A stretch of 64,000 nucleotides of DNA, taken from assembly GCF_000187265.1 (NCBI RefSeq), contig NZ_GL698429.1:1265698-1329697 (forward strand). Reading direction: 5' to 3'. The notes beneath the pieces are model-generated. The model was not told the DNA's origin, searched no databases, and saw only the letters and a list, made by a program, of their open reading frames with translations. Below, in pieces: positions 46,917-56,210 of this stretch. The number at the start of each line of letters is the position of its first letter. The stretch's first letter is position 1. This DNA comes from Streptococcus equinus ATCC 9812 (GTDB lineage Bacteria > Bacillota > Bacilli > Lactobacillales > Streptococcaceae). The position numbers and the translations under genes are program-made.

Positions 46917-48330
46917 ATGCTTTCTTCTGGTCATTTAACCAATCAAAGATATTGTGATAGGTTTGCCCTGAGACTTTAGTTGTGCTTGTGCCGCCTTTTC
47001 CTTTATTACTTGGAGAAAAGCCTGATAAGTCTTTCGCACTTTTGATAGCAGAGACATCCTGCACCCCTGACACTTGGTCTTTAAAGAAATAAATCCAAGA
47101 CAAATGCCCAATGTAAGAGACACCTTGCATGTCTGTTCCCTCGACACTTTCAAAGTAAGAAAACCACTTGTTCTCAGCTCCACTATCAATCAAAGCCTTA
47201 TAAATAGGCAGTGCGTAATCCTTTGGATTAACAATTGTGTCATTTGCTGCGTGAATGAACCAAATTGGAGTATCCTTGAGAGCAGCAAGCTTATCCTTAT
47301 CAAAATAAACCTTATCTGTCTTAACAAATGTAGGTGTATCACTAAAAGCTATTACATAGGTGCCATCGCTATTACGCTCATATTGATAATAAGAATAAGC
47401 GGCAGCTTGTGGAACAAGGGCAGCAAAGTACCCAGGGTTACGAATCGCCAAATTCAAGGTCAAGTAACCACCATTTGAACAACCTGCTAGATAAATTCGT
47501 TTCTTATCAATAGCGGGAGTATTCGCAACATAAGTCTTAATCGTATCCATCAAAACCTCAGTATAGCATGAATCACCAGCGCCAGCACCATTTGTCCCAT
47601 CACCTTCATCCATCCAATAAGTTGGAGTCTGAATAGCTAAAACATAAGCGCCTGTTTGCTTACCAGCTGTAAAATGGGATTGAATAGCGGGCTTAGCTAG
47701 AGCTACCACCTCATTTCCTAACAAGGTAATATCAGTATCTGTTCCTCCTTCTCCTTGACCGTGAAGCCAAATCAATAAAGGAAAACTTTCTTCTTGTGCT
47801 TTGGGCTCATACGATACATATTGAAGGGTGAAGTTTTCTTTTTGTTTTGTTAGAGGATTAAGATAAGTGCCAGAATAAAAACCTCGCTTACTAAAAACCT
47901 CTGTATCAGGTAAAAGACGGTTATTGATAATATCATAACTACCAGATAATTCAACTAAATCACCGTCAACCCTCACTCCTAAAGCTTTTAGAGTAACTGG
48001 ATAATCTTCTACCCAAGTATTATGCAGAGTTTCTAGATTATAATAAAAAGGGCAGGCTATGGTAGCATTTTTCTGATTATCAAAGGTCACAGGCATTTGA
48101 ATAACTAAATAATCACTATTACCAGTAACTTCTTGTCCTTTATTATCTGCTAAATATACTCGACTAATCTGGCGTTCTTTACCTGCAGTTGTTACTGTAA
48201 GCTTATCAGATACAACTTCTGATACTTTATGTGTTAGGTGCACAAGTAGTCTTGGGACGCCAGGCCCACATTCATAACCTTTAATAATCATTGAAACTTT
48301 AGCAATTGCCACATCTATTCTTTTTTCCAT
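46915..48330 (-). CDS. Cytoplasmic alpha/beta-hydrolase (prolyl-oligopeptidase / esterase type)
   Basis: A 471-residue two-domain protein. Residues about 1-160 form a beta-rich Ig-like domain, and the rest an alpha/beta hydrolase with LLIWLHGQGEGG (oxyanion), the nucleophile elbow AGCSNGGYL, an acidic residue in HAANDTIVNP and a late His in GHLSW. No signal peptide is seen, so it is probably intracellular. Related proteins are annotated as prolyl oligopeptidases or feruloyl/acetyl esterases; the substrate is unknown. AGGAAG precedes the ATG. Confidence 0.8.
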   Translation of the reverse strand: MEKRIDVAIAKVSMIIKGYECGPGVPRLLVHLTHKVSEVVSDKLTVTTAGKERQISRVYLADNKGQEVTGNSDYLVIQMPVTFDNQKNATIACPFYYNLETLHNTWVEDYPVTLKALGVRVDGDLVELSGSYDIINNRLLPDTEVFSKRGFYSGTYLNPLTKQKENFTLQYVSYEPKAQEESFPLLIWLHGQGEGGTDTDITLLGNEVVALAKPAIQSHFTAGKQTGAYVLAIQTPTYWMDEGDGTNGAGAGDSCYTEVLMDTIKTYVANTPAIDKKRIYLAGCSNGGYLTLNLAIRNPGYFAALVPQAAAYSYYQYERNSDGTYVIAFSDTPTFVKTDKVYFDKDKLAALKDTPIWFIHAANDTIVNPKDYALPIYKALIDSGAENKWFSYFESVEGTDMQGVSYIGHLSWIYFFKDQVSGVQDVSAIKSAKDLSGFSPSNKGKGGTSTTKVSGQTYHNIFDWLNDQKKA

Positions 48331-48403
48331 ATCAAATCACTTCCTAAACCTTGAAATCATTTTCCTATAGTTTATGAATTTTTGTTTCTAATGTCAATTA
48401 AAA

Positions 48404-48425
48404 AAACGGGTGCAATACACCACGT
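48404..48425 (-). terminator. Terminator after the second YitT gene
   Basis: Minus strand ACGTGGTG / CACCCGT stem with a one-base bulge, followed by TTTTTT. Confidence 0.6.
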
Positions 48426-48432
48426 CTTTTTA

Positions 48433-49299
48433 TCATTTATCATAATTTTTTCGTCTAATTTTAAAATCGGATGACACTACTTCATCTACATCAATAATAG
48501 AGATAAAAGCATCAGGATCTAAACCAGCCATAATTGCTTTGACATCACGAACTTCACTCGGATTCAAAACAACATATAAGATATTCTTTTCATTTCCTGA
48601 GTAAGCACCTTGTCCGTTTAGGTAAGTCACACCACGATTAATTTCATTAAGAATTGCCGCTGCTGCTTCCTCTGATTTTTGCGTAATGATAATCATACCA
48701 CGTACAGTGTACCCACCATTTTGCACGATTGTCAACACTTGACTATAAACAAAACTTGCTACCAAAGTATAAAGCATGTGTTGCAAGTCAATGTACACAA
48801 GAGAAGCTAAAAGAACAAGCGCATCGACAAAGAGAAGGGTTTGACCCAATTTAAAGCCAAATTTTTCTTCAATCACTCGACCAATGATATCTGTACCACC
48901 TGTCGTTGCCCCATATCTGAAAACAAGTCCACTGCCGGCACCAGCAAATAAACCAGCAACAACCGCAACCAACATCATATCATTTTGGAGAACAATCTTC
49001 ACTGGTATCTGTTGCCAGAACCAAATAAAGAATGACAATAGAACTGTTCCATAAATAGTCAGAGCCAGCGATTTTTTACCCAAAATACGTGCCCCTAAAA
49101 TAAACAAAGGAATATTTAAAATAAGGGAAGTGTAAGCAGGGTCGACACCATAAAGAGCATGGATAATCAAAGTCACCCCAGCAACACCACCTTCAGCAAG
49201 AGCGTTTGCCATATTAAATTTAACAAAGCCAAACGTATAAATCGCTACACCTAGAGCAATCAATAGTAAACTTCGAATTTGTCTAAGTTTTTGAGCCAT
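48433..49299 (-). CDS. YitT family membrane protein (DUF161/DUF2179)
   Basis: A 288-residue protein with five or six N-terminal membrane helices including the glycine-rich FAGAGSGLVFRYGATTGGTDI signature of the family, and a C-terminal cytoplasmic DUF2179 domain (NEINRGVTYLNGQGAYSG). Function unknown; the soluble domain may bind a small ligand. It follows a paralog by 40 bp in the same direction, so the two form a tandem pair behind aspS. Confidence 0.9.
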   Translation of the reverse strand: MAQKLRQIRSLLLIALGVAIYTFGFVKFNMANALAEGGVAGVTLIIHALYGVDPAYTSLILNIPLFILGARILGKKSLALTIYGTVLLSFFIWFWQQIPVKIVLQNDMMLVAVVAGLFAGAGSGLVFRYGATTGGTDIIGRVIEEKFGFKLGQTLLFVDALVLLASLVYIDLQHMLYTLVASFVYSQVLTIVQNGGYTVRGMIIITQKSEEAAAAILNEINRGVTYLNGQGAYSGNEKNILYVVLNPSEVRDVKAIMAGLDPDAFISIIDVDEVVSSDFKIRRKNYDK

Positions 49300-49339
49300 G
49301 TTTACACCCCTTCATTATAGAAAAGCTAACCTCAAAAGA

Positions 49340-50278
49340 CTAATCATCAGCAAAACGTCCAATAATATGAACATTTTCAGCAACCGAAACGAAAGCCTTT
49401 GGATCTGTTTTCCTCATTAAATATCTGAAATCATTGTACTCTTCTCGAGTAATAATAGCTAATAGAACTGCTTTCTTTTCGTGATTATAAGTTCCCTCAG
49501 CATCGTTTATCTGTGTCACACCACGATGAAGTTTGGTATGAATCATAGCGATAACTTTCTCAGGACAACTTGTCACAATCATTGCTTGCATTTTCTTTTG
49601 TTTGGTGAAAATAGCATTTGTCACTCGGCTAGAGACGAAAATCGTCACCATTGAGTAAAGGGCATACTGCCAACCGAATAAAATTCCGGCAAATACCATA
49701 ATAACACCGTTTACCATGAGAGAAATGCTTCCAACATCACGACCTGTTTTCTTGCGAATGGTCAGACTGACGATATCAGTACCACCACTAGAAATACGAG
49801 ATTTCAAACTAAATCCAACCCCAGTACCCATAACCAAACCACCAAAAATAGCATTGACAAGTGGATCAGTTGTTAGCGTAATTTCTGGAACAATTTGGAT
49901 GAAGAATGAACTCATGGAAACTGTAATCAGGGTAAAAACGGTAAATTTATGGCCAATTTTATACCAAGCCAAGATTAATAGCGGCAAGTTAATGGCATAA
50001 AAAACGATAGAAATCGGCAATCTAAAGCCAATCAAACGCTCGCTAATCGCTGACAAAACCTGTGCCAAACCTGTTGCACCACTTGAATAGACGTGACCTG
50101 GTTGGAAGAAGAAATTCACCGCGATAGCAGAAAGCAAGCCATAAAAAAGAGAAGCGGAAATTTTTTCCGCGTACTTCTCTCTTGAAATGCTTTGCATTGT
50201 CTTTAACAGACCATATCTTTCTGCCCAACGGCTAACAATAAACTTTGTTTTCTTTTTCAAAGATGTTTTCTTAATCAT
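49340..50278 (-). CDS. YitT family membrane protein, paralog
   Basis: A 312-residue YitT protein with a Lys-rich N-terminus of about 30 residues, the membrane signature [19 protein letters not shown] and the DUF2179 tail ([19 protein letters not shown]). It overlaps the end of aspS by 8 bp and is followed by a second copy, so both are probably co-transcribed with hisS-aspS. Tandem yitT genes after aspS are common in streptococci. Confidence 0.9.
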   Translation of the reverse strand: MIKKTSLKKKTKFIVSRWAERYGLLKTMQSISREKYAEKISASLFYGLLSAIAVNFFFQPGHVYSSGATGLAQVLSAISERLIGFRLPISIVFYAINLPLLILAWYKIGHKFTVFTLITVSMSSFFIQIVPEITLTTDPLVNAIFGGLVMGTGVGFSLKSRISSGGTDIVSLTIRKKTGRDVGSISLMVNGVIMVFAGILFGWQYALYSMVTIFVSSRVTNAIFTKQKKMQAMIVTSCPEKVIAMIHTKLHRGVTQINDAEGTYNHEKKAVLLAIITREEYNDFRYLMRKTDPKAFVSVAENVHIIGRFADD

Positions 50279-52019
50279 TGTTTCCGATTGCTAAAGCCAA
50301 TTCATCTAATTGTTTATCTGAAACAAGACTTGGTGCTTGTGTCATTGGGTCAGTTGCTTTGTTATTTTTAGGGAAAGCAATAACTTCACGAATGTTATCT
50401 TCACCAGCAAGAAGCATAACGAAGCGGTCAAGACCGATAGCAAGTCCACCGTGTGGTGGGAAACCATAGTTCATAGCTTCTAGCAAGAAACCAAATTGGT
50501 CATTTGCTTCTTCAGCTGTAAAGCCAAGAGCTTTGAACATACGTTCTTGCAATTCACGTTGGTTAATACGAAGACTACCACCACCAAGTTCATAACCATT
50601 AAGAACGATATCGTATGCAACGGCACGAACTTTAGCAAGGTCACCTTCTAATTCGTGAGCTGATTCTTCAGTTGGCAATGTAAATGGGTGGTGAGCTGAC
50701 ATGTAACGTCCTTCTTCTTCAGACCATTCAAACATTGGCCAATCAACAACCCAAAGGAAGTTGAATTTAGAGTTGTCAACCATATCAAGTTCTTTAGCGA
50801 TACGAGTACGAAGGGCACCAAGTGTATTGTTAGCAACTTCAAATGTATCAGCTACAAAGAGAACCAAATCGTTATCTTCAAGTTGTAAACTTGCTGTCAA
50901 CTCATCTTCAATAGTTGTCAAGAATTTAGCAACAGGTCCGTTTAGAGAACCATCTGTGAATTTAACCCAAGCAAGACCTTTAGCACCGAATTGTTTTGCG
51001 AATTCAGTTAATTTATCAATGTTTTTACGTGAGTATTTATCAGCGTTACCTTTAACAACAATTGCTTTTACGACTGGAGCTTGTGAGAAGACTTTGAAGT
51101 CAACATCCTTGACAAGCTCTGTCAAGTCTTGTAAAAGCATTTCAAAACGTGTATCAGGTTTATCTGAACCGTAATTGTTCATCGCATCGTCATAAGACAT
51201 ACGTGGGAAGGGCAATGTAACGTCGATTCCTTTAGTATCTTTCATGACTTTTGCAATCATTCCTTCAGTGATATCTTGGATATCTTTATCTGACAAGAAT
51301 GATGTTTCCATATCGACCTGTGTAAATTCAGGTTGACGGTCACCACGCAAGTCTTCGTCACGGAAACATTTAACAATTTGATAGTAGCGGTCAAAACCAG
51401 CATTCATCAACAATTGTTTTGTGATTTGTGGACTTTGTGGCAAAGCATAGAAATGACCTTGGTTAACACGACTTGGTACCAAGTAGTCACGTGCACCTTC
51501 TGGAGTTGATTTTGTCAACATTGGTGTTTCAACATCGATAAATTCAAGACCATCCAAGTAGTTACGGATTGAGTGAGTAACTTTTGCACGCAATTTAAAG
51601 TTGTTAAGCATTTTTGGACGACGAAGATCCAAGTAACGGTAACGAAGACGGTTATCATCACTGACTTCAACATCATCTTTGATTTCAAATGGTGTTGTTT
51701 TAGCTGTATTCAAGATTGTCAAAGCAGTTACTTTCAACTCAACTTCACCAGTTGGCAAGTTTTTGTTTGCTTGTTCACGTTGTGCAACTTCACCAGTAAC
51801 TTCGATAACGAATTCGTTACGAAGTTTTTCTGCTGTCGCCATAACATCACTTGAAACTTTTTCTGGATTAATGACTAGTTGCATAATTCCTTCACGGTCA
51901 CGAAGATCGATGAAGATAAGTCCACCTAGGTCACGACGACGTCCGACCCAACCTTTTAAGGTAATTTCTTGACCAATGTGTTCGCTGCGAACACGACCAG
52001 CATACATTGTACGTTTCAT
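50271..52019 (-). CDS. aspS: Aspartyl-tRNA synthetase
   Basis: A 582-residue class IIb synthetase of the bacterial type: an N-terminal OB anticodon-binding domain ([20 protein letters not shown]), motif 2 ([18 protein letters not shown]), the GAD insertion, and motif 3 ([15 protein letters not shown]). It lies 155 bp downstream of hisS with a terminator between. Confidence 0.97.
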   Translation of the reverse strand: MKRTMYAGRVRSEHIGQEITLKGWVGRRRDLGGLIFIDLRDREGIMQLVINPEKVSSDVMATAEKLRNEFVIEVTGEVAQREQANKNLPTGEVELKVTALTILNTAKTTPFEIKDDVEVSDDNRLRYRYLDLRRPKMLNNFKLRAKVTHSIRNYLDGLEFIDVETPMLTKSTPEGARDYLVPSRVNQGHFYALPQSPQITKQLLMNAGFDRYYQIVKCFRDEDLRGDRQPEFTQVDMETSFLSDKDIQDITEGMIAKVMKDTKGIDVTLPFPRMSYDDAMNNYGSDKPDTRFEMLLQDLTELVKDVDFKVFSQAPVVKAIVVKGNADKYSRKNIDKLTEFAKQFGAKGLAWVKFTDGSLNGPVAKFLTTIEDELTASLQLEDNDLVLFVADTFEVANNTLGALRTRIAKELDMVDNSKFNFLWVVDWPMFEWSEEEGRYMSAHHPFTLPTEESAHELEGDLAKVRAVAYDIVLNGYELGGGSLRINQRELQERMFKALGFTAEEANDQFGFLLEAMNYGFPPHGGLAIGLDRFVMLLAGEDNIREVIAFPKNNKATDPMTQAPSLVSDKQLDELALAIGNND

Positions 52020-52080
52020 TTGATACGATTCTCCGTTTAAAATTTATTCATTCTTATCTATTATAGCAAAAAGCAAAGAA

Positions 52081-52106
52081 AAACCCCACCCATGTGGCGG
52101 AGTTTT
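52081..52106 (-). terminator. Terminator after hisS
   Basis: Minus strand AAAACTCCGCC / GGTGGGGTTTT stem (two G-U pairs) around ACAT(G), followed by TTC. Confidence 0.75.
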
Positions 52107-52174
52107 TCGAATTCTTTTCTCATTAAGCCTTTTCATTAGCATGGCATCCATAACGCCTTGAATTTTAGCTATTC

Positions 52175-53452
52175 TTAGCTTAGTTTTGCCAAGATTTCAC
52201 CGAAGTTTGACTCGATTTCAGCAAAGCTTGCTGAAACCTCTTCACGAGTTTTGTTATTTTTCACAGTTACTTGACCAGCTTCAATTTCACTTTCACCTAA
52301 TGTGATAATTGTTTTGGCGTTGAAAGCATCAGCTGATTTGAATTGAGCTTTGATTTTACGTCCAAGGTAATCGCGTTCAGCTGAGAAACCTTGGTTACGG
52401 ATTGCTTGAACAAGCCCAAGAGCTTTAATGTTAGCACCTTGACCCAAAACAGCAATGTATGTGTCCATTTCTTTTTCAACTGGCAACTCGATACCTTGTT
52501 TTTCCAAGATAAGAAGTAAACGTTCAATACCAAGTCCAAAACCAAATCCTGGTGTTTCTGGTCCATCAAAGTATTCAACAAGGCTGTCGTAGCGACCACC
52601 AGCACAAATTGTCAAATCTGATTTATCAACTGTTGTGATGAATTCAAAGATTGTGTGGTTATAGTAATCAAGTCCACGAACCATGTTTGTATCGATAACA
52701 TATGGAATGTTAAGCGTATCAAGCATTTCACGCACAGCATCAAAATGAGCTTGACTTTCTTCATCGAGGTAATCAAGAATTGAAGGTGCATTTTCAACAG
52801 CTACTTTATCTTCTTTTTCTTTTGAGTCAAGAACACGAAGTGGGTTTTCATCCAAACGACGTTGGCTATCTGCTGACAATTTGTCACGCATTGGTGTCAA
52901 ATAATCAATCAAAGCTTGACGGTAAGCCGCGCGGCTAGCAGCACTTCCTAGAGTGTTCAAGTGAAGTGTCACATCTTTGATTCCCAATGTTTGGAACAAT
53001 TGGTAAGCCATAGCGATTGTTTCAACGTCTGTCGCTGGATTTGCTGAACCAAAGCACTCAACACCAACTTGGTGGAATTCACGTAAACGACCAGCTTGTG
53101 GACGTTCGTAACGGAACATTGAGCCAATGTAGTACATTTTAACTGGTTTTTGAACTTCTGGTGCAAATAATTTATTTTCCACAAAAGAACGAACCACTGG
53201 CGCTGTTCCTTCTGGACGCAAAGTGATATGACGATCACCTTTATCATGGAAATCATACATTTCTTTTGTTACGATATCAGTTGTGTCACCGACAGAACGG
53301 CTGATAACTTCGTAATGTTCGAACATTGGTGTACGAATTTCGCTGTAGTTATATTTCTTAAAAGTTTCACGCGCAACGGCTTCGACATATTGCCATTTAG
53401 CACTTTCGCTAGGTAAAATATCTTGTGTTCCTTTAGGTTTTTGTAATTTCAT
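52175..53452 (-). CDS. hisS: Histidyl-tRNA synthetase
   Basis: A 425-residue class II synthetase: [20 protein letters not shown], motif 2 ([19 protein letters not shown]), the histidine A loop ([14 protein letters not shown]) and motif 3 ([15 protein letters not shown]), then the anticodon domain. The start is fixed by the conserved N-terminus, yet no Shine-Dalgarno sequence lies in front. An extended -10 (TGATAAAAT, minus, 53535-53543) implies a leader of about 75 nt containing AGGAATTA followed by a two-codon ORF (53487-53495). Confidence 0.96.
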   Translation of the reverse strand: MKLQKPKGTQDILPSESAKWQYVEAVARETFKKYNYSEIRTPMFEHYEVISRSVGDTTDIVTKEMYDFHDKGDRHITLRPEGTAPVVRSFVENKLFAPEVQKPVKMYYIGSMFRYERPQAGRLREFHQVGVECFGSANPATDVETIAMAYQLFQTLGIKDVTLHLNTLGSAASRAAYRQALIDYLTPMRDKLSADSQRRLDENPLRVLDSKEKEDKVAVENAPSILDYLDEESQAHFDAVREMLDTLNIPYVIDTNMVRGLDYYNHTIFEFITTVDKSDLTICAGGRYDSLVEYFDGPETPGFGFGLGIERLLLILEKQGIELPVEKEMDTYIAVLGQGANIKALGLVQAIRNQGFSAERDYLGRKIKAQFKSADAFNAKTIITLGESEIEAGQVTVKNNKTREEVSASFAEIESNFGEILAKLS

Positions 53453-53654
53453 AAATAAGATATACCGGCACCAAATTTTTGCAAATTCAGCCCATTAATT
53501 CCTTTCTACTATTGTAGCTATTCAATCACTCTTTATTTTATCATAAAAAGGGCAGCTAAAGAAGAAGGGACTATTTATTTTTCGTATTTTATTAAACCCA
53601 AACTCGCCTGAAAACGTTAAATTACCAACTTTTTCAATTTTTTTGTCAAGTAAC

Positions 53655-53683
53655 TTTACTTTACAAAAAAGATATGTTATTAT
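53655..53683 (+). promoter_or_regulatory. Promoter of rpmF-rpmG
   Basis: TTTACT, 17-bp spacer, TATTAT, with a TG extension of the -10. Confidence 0.75.
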
Positions 53684-53740
53684 GTTAAAGTTGATTCAAA
53701 ATCAAGAACAAATTAAAAATATTATCGGAGGAAATAAAAC

Positions 53741-53917
53741 ATGGCAGTACCTGCACGTCACACTTCAAAAGCGAAGAAAAACAAACGTCGTACACACTAC
53801 AAATTGACTGCTCCATCAGTTAAATTTGACGAAACTACTGGAGATTACTCACGTTCTCACCGTGTATCACTTAAAGGATACTACAAAGGACGTAAAATCG
53901 CTAAAGCAGCTAAATAA
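53741..53917 (+). CDS. rpmF: 50S ribosomal protein L32
   Basis: A 58-residue L32 beginning [20 protein letters not shown] and ending RKIAKAAK. It lacks the cysteine pairs of zinc-binding L32, so it is the zinc-independent form. CGGAGG lies 7-12 bp before the ATG. It is followed after 16 bp by rpmG, the conserved streptococcal pair. Confidence 0.97.
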   Translation: MAVPARHTSKAKKNKRRTHYKLTAPSVKFDETTGDYSRSHRVSLKGYYKGRKIAKAAK

Positions 53918-53933
53918 TTAGAAGGGAGATACC

Positions 53934-54083
53934 ATGCGCGTAAATATTACACTTGAACACAAAGAATCTGGTGAACGCTTGTACCTTACTTCAAAAAACA
54001 AACGTAACACTCCAGACCGTCTTCAATTGAAAAAATACTCACCAAAATTGCGTAAACACGTAATCTTTACTGAAGTTAAGTAA
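53934..54083 (+). CDS. rpmG: 50S ribosomal protein L33
   Basis: A 49-residue L33 ([20 protein letters not shown] to HVIFTEVK) without zinc-binding cysteines. GAAGGGAG precedes the ATG. Its 3' end is the attachment site of the element scar that follows; the last codons are intact. The rpmG 3' end is a known integration target of streptococcal integrative elements. Confidence 0.97.
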   Translation: MRVNITLEHKESGERLYLTSKNKRNTPDRLQLKKYSPKLRKHVIFTEVK

Positions 54084-54091
54084 GGGGTTCA
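54061..54091 (+). other. att site 1 (3' end of rpmG)
   Basis: This 31-bp stretch covering the last six codons and the stop of rpmG matches, with five substitutions and one gap, the sequence at 55821-55850. About 68-88 bp further on, both copies are followed by homologous AT-rich sequence and a CTCTACC repeat pair. Confidence 0.65.
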
Positions 54092-54178
54092 CTACACGTC
54101 ATTAGACGTCAAAACATTGATTTTAAGCGATTTTTGATTTTTTGAAACTCATTATATCGCACTACAAATCAATACAAA

Positions 54179-54197
54179 CTCTACCTTTTACTCTACC
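54179..54197 (+). repeat. Arm-type repeat pair 1
   Basis: Two CTCTACC copies with 12-bp spacing (54179-54185 and 54191-54197), about 90 bp right of att site 1. Probable integrase arm-binding sites. Confidence 0.6.
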
Positions 54198-54233
54198 TTT
54201 TTTAGATAAATATATCATCTGGATATTGAAGTT

Positions 54234-54264
54234 AAGCCCTGCTATCATTTCGATGGCAGGGCTT
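54234..54264 (+). terminator. Terminator downstream of rpmG
   Basis: AAGCCCTGCTATC / GATGGCAGGGCTT stem (one G-U) with loop ATTTC and a T-run. Confidence 0.85.
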
Positions 54265-54314
54265 TTTAATATTTGGTACACTAACTTCTTATCTATATTT
54301 TGGTGGATTTTAAG

Positions 54315-54343
54315 TTGACATCTACAAAGTTTAATGTTAGAAT
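54315..54343 (+). promoter_or_regulatory. Promoter of cadD-cadX
   Basis: TTGACA, 17-bp spacer, TAGAAT, immediately before and overlapping the edge of the cad operator. Confidence 0.85.
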
Positions 54344-54344
54344 A

Positions 54345-54366
54345 CATTCAAAAATATATTTGAATG
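54345..54366 (+). promoter_or_regulatory. CadC/CadX-type operator
   Basis: CATTCAAA-AATATA-TTTGAATG, a perfect 8-bp dyad that matches the known operator style of staphylococcal CadC. It sits over the transcription start of cadD. Confidence 0.8.
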
Positions 54367-54375
54367 AGGTGTTTT

Positions 54376-54990
54376 ATGATTCAAAATGTTGTTACTTCAA
54401 TAATCCTGTATTCTGGGACAGCCGTAGACTTACTTATTATCCTAATGTTATTTTTTGCCAAAAGAAAAAGCAGAAAAGACATCATTAACATCTATTTAGG
54501 ACAATTTCTAGGTTCTGTTAGTCTAATATTGCTAAGTTTGCTTTTTGCATTTGTCTTAAATTATATTCCTAGTAAAGAGATTTTAGGTTTACTCGGTTTG
54601 ATTCCAATTTTCCTAGGCCTCAAAGTTTTGCTTTTAGGAGATTCTGATGGAGAAGCTATTGCAAAAGATGGTTTGCGAAAAGACAATAAAAACCTGATCT
54701 TTCTAGTCGCTATGATTACTTTTGCAAGTTGTGGCGCTGACAATATTGGTGTCTTTGTCCCATATTTTACCACCTTAAATTTAGCGAATTTGATAGTGAC
54801 TTTACTTACTTTTCTAGTCATGATTTATCTCTTGGTTTTTTCTGCCCAAAAATTGGCACAAGTCCCTTCTATTGGAGAAACTTTGGAAAAATATAGCAGA
54901 TGGTTTATTGCCGTTGTCTATTTAGGATTGGGGATGTATATCCTGATTGAAAACAACAGCTTTGACATGCTATGGGCTGTGTTAGGCTAG
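54376..54990 (+). CDS. cadD: CadD-family cadmium resistance transporter
   Basis: A 204-residue membrane protein with five or six helices. The family signature region ITFASCGADNIGVFVPYF (ASCGADN) is present, along with LIPIFLGLKVLLLG. It lowers cadmium toxicity in staphylococci and streptococci. The ATG at 54376 is used because GAGGTG lies 7 bp before it. It is the cargo gene of the element scar at rpmG, with cadX 11 bp downstream. Confidence 0.92.
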   Translation: MIQNVVTSIILYSGTAVDLLIILMLFFAKRKSRKDIINIYLGQFLGSVSLILLSLLFAFVLNYIPSKEILGLLGLIPIFLGLKVLLLGDSDGEAIAKDGLRKDNKNLIFLVAMITFASCGADNIGVFVPYFTTLNLANLIVTLLTFLVMIYLLVFSAQKLAQVPSIGETLEKYSRWFIAVVYLGLGMYILIENNSFDMLWAVLG

Positions 54991-55001
54991 GAGAAAAAAT
55001 T

Positions 55002-55340
55002 ATGAAAAAAGATAGTATCTGTCAAGTGGATGTTATTAATCAACAAAATGTTACAACCGCAACGAACTACCTTGAAAAGGAAAAAGTCCAAAAATCACTT
55101 CGCATTTTATCAAAATTTACCGATAATAAACAGATAAATATCATCTTTTATCTCCTTGCCGTCGAAGAACTCTGTGTCTGCGATATAGCCTGTTTACTAA
55201 ATCTCAGTATGGCATCTGCCTCCCATCATCTTCGCAAACTAGCCAATCAAAACATCTTGGACACTAGAAGAGAGGGGAAAATTATATATTATTTTATAAA
55301 AGATGAGGAAATCAGAGATTTTTTTAATCAACTAGGATAA
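55002..55340 (+). CDS. cadX: CadC/CadX ArsR-family metal-sensing repressor
   Basis: A 112-residue winged-helix SmtB/ArsR protein. The metal-sensing motif ELCVCDIACLL (Cys-x-Cys) in helix 3 and the N-terminal Cys (DSICQVD) form the CadC-type site, and the recognition helix reads SMASASHHLRKL. The ATG at 55002 follows AGGAG. It is predicted to release the cad operator when Cd, Pb or Zn binds. Its stop is immediately followed by the broken integrase frame. Confidence 0.92.
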   Translation: MKKDSICQVDVINQQNVTTATNYLEKEKVQKSLRILSKFTDNKQINIIFYLLAVEELCVCDIACLLNLSMASASHHLRKLANQNILDTRREGKIIYYFIKDEEIRDFFNQLG

Positions 55341-55341
55341 C

Positions 55342-55731
55342 AATCGCTCTATTCCAGTTCCTTTGTCTATACTTGAAGAACTTCGAGATTTTCACAATGA
55401 AATGAACGAGTATCTTAAATTACACAATAGACCTGAAACAAAACTGATTTTCCCAACAATATACGGAAACTATATGTGTGATAGAAACGAGCGAACAACT
55501 CTCAAGAATAGATTAGCAGGGCTAGGATTACCAGATTATGGTTTCCATTTATTCCGACACACTCATGCTTCAATGTTGCTTAATGCTGGCACAAATTGGA
55601 AAGAGCTTCAAGTGAGAATGGGACATAAATCAATTTCAACCACAATGGATACTTACGCTGAATTAGCACCTCAACGAAAGTTAGAAGCTGTTGGTATTTA
55701 TCTTGATAAAATTGCTGAACTAACGCAATAA
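55342..55731 (+). pseudogene. Tyrosine integrase, C-terminal fragment
   Basis: The frame opens directly after the cadX stop as RSIPVPLSILEELRDFHNEM and continues to an intact integrase C-terminus: the His-x-x-Arg box HLFRHTHASMLL, then GHKSISTTMDTYAEL with the Tyr nucleophile. The N-terminal arm-binding and core-binding domains, and the first catalytic Arg, are missing, so the protein is inactive. Arm-type repeats start 4 bp after its stop, the normal layout of an int-attP module. Confidence 0.85.
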
Positions 55732-55734
55732 CTA

Positions 55735-55753
55735 CTCTACCATTCACTCTACC
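55735..55753 (+). repeat. Arm-type repeat pair 2
   Basis: Two CTCTACC copies at 12-bp spacing (55735-55741, 55747-55753), directly behind the integrase stop. Confidence 0.6.
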
Positions 55754-55807
55754 TTTTACTAAGGAACATTACAAAAACGTTGATATATAAACGTTTCTAA
55801 CAGCTAA

Positions 55808-55850
55808 AATAGAAAATACTTAACCTTTACTGAGGTGAAATAGGGATTCA
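55808..55850 (+). other. att site 2: relic of an rpmG 3' end
   Basis: In one frame this reads NRKYLTFTEVK and a stop codon. The last five codons encode the same residues as the rpmG end (FTEVK), with synonymous differences at four positions including the stop. It is thus a second, diverged copy of the rpmG 3' end left at an element junction. Confidence 0.65.
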
Positions 55851-56210
55851 ATACGAATCAATACAAAAGAAAAACGCTGATTTCAAGCGTTTTTTCTTTT
55901 TGTAAAATGCAGTATATTACACTGTATTTCAATTCAATCTCTACCTTTTTCTCTACCTTTTTAAATTAAAGGTTATGACTCCTTATTCATTATATAACAT
56001 CAATAAACAAGTCTTCCCATTGAGCAATAGATGTTGGAAGAATCGACTTATTGTTATTAGTACCTTTTAGAACGAAATCTCATAAACACAAAAAGCATCT
56101 CGTATAATAAATTCGAAATGCCTTGAATATTTTATTTAGCCAACTATTTGGCTCAGTAAAATATTTAAAGTATTTTTCATTCTAAGAATTATTGTAGTGA
56201 AGATGATTTC
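55851..56210. other. Non-coding left arm of a second element relic
   Basis: After att site 2 the sequence repeats features of the region after att site 1: a short hairpin (ACGCT/AGCGT, near 55873-55891), AT-rich sequence and a third CTCTACC pair. No gene is visible before 56211. Confidence 0.5.
55939..55957 (+). repeat. Arm-type repeat pair 3
   Basis: Two CTCTACC copies at 12-bp spacing (55939-55945, 55951-55957), about 90 bp right of att site 2, the same offset as pair 1 from att site 1. Confidence 0.6.

Noticed and set aside
50761..51174. 137-codon + strand ORF inside aspS
   Set aside because: Antisense to aspS, Ser/Leu-rich shadow, no ribosome binding site.
53453..53540. T-box riboswitch before hisS
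   Set aside because: The leader is only about 75 nt and lacks the conserved T-box sequence (GGTGGNACCGCG) and an antiterminator.
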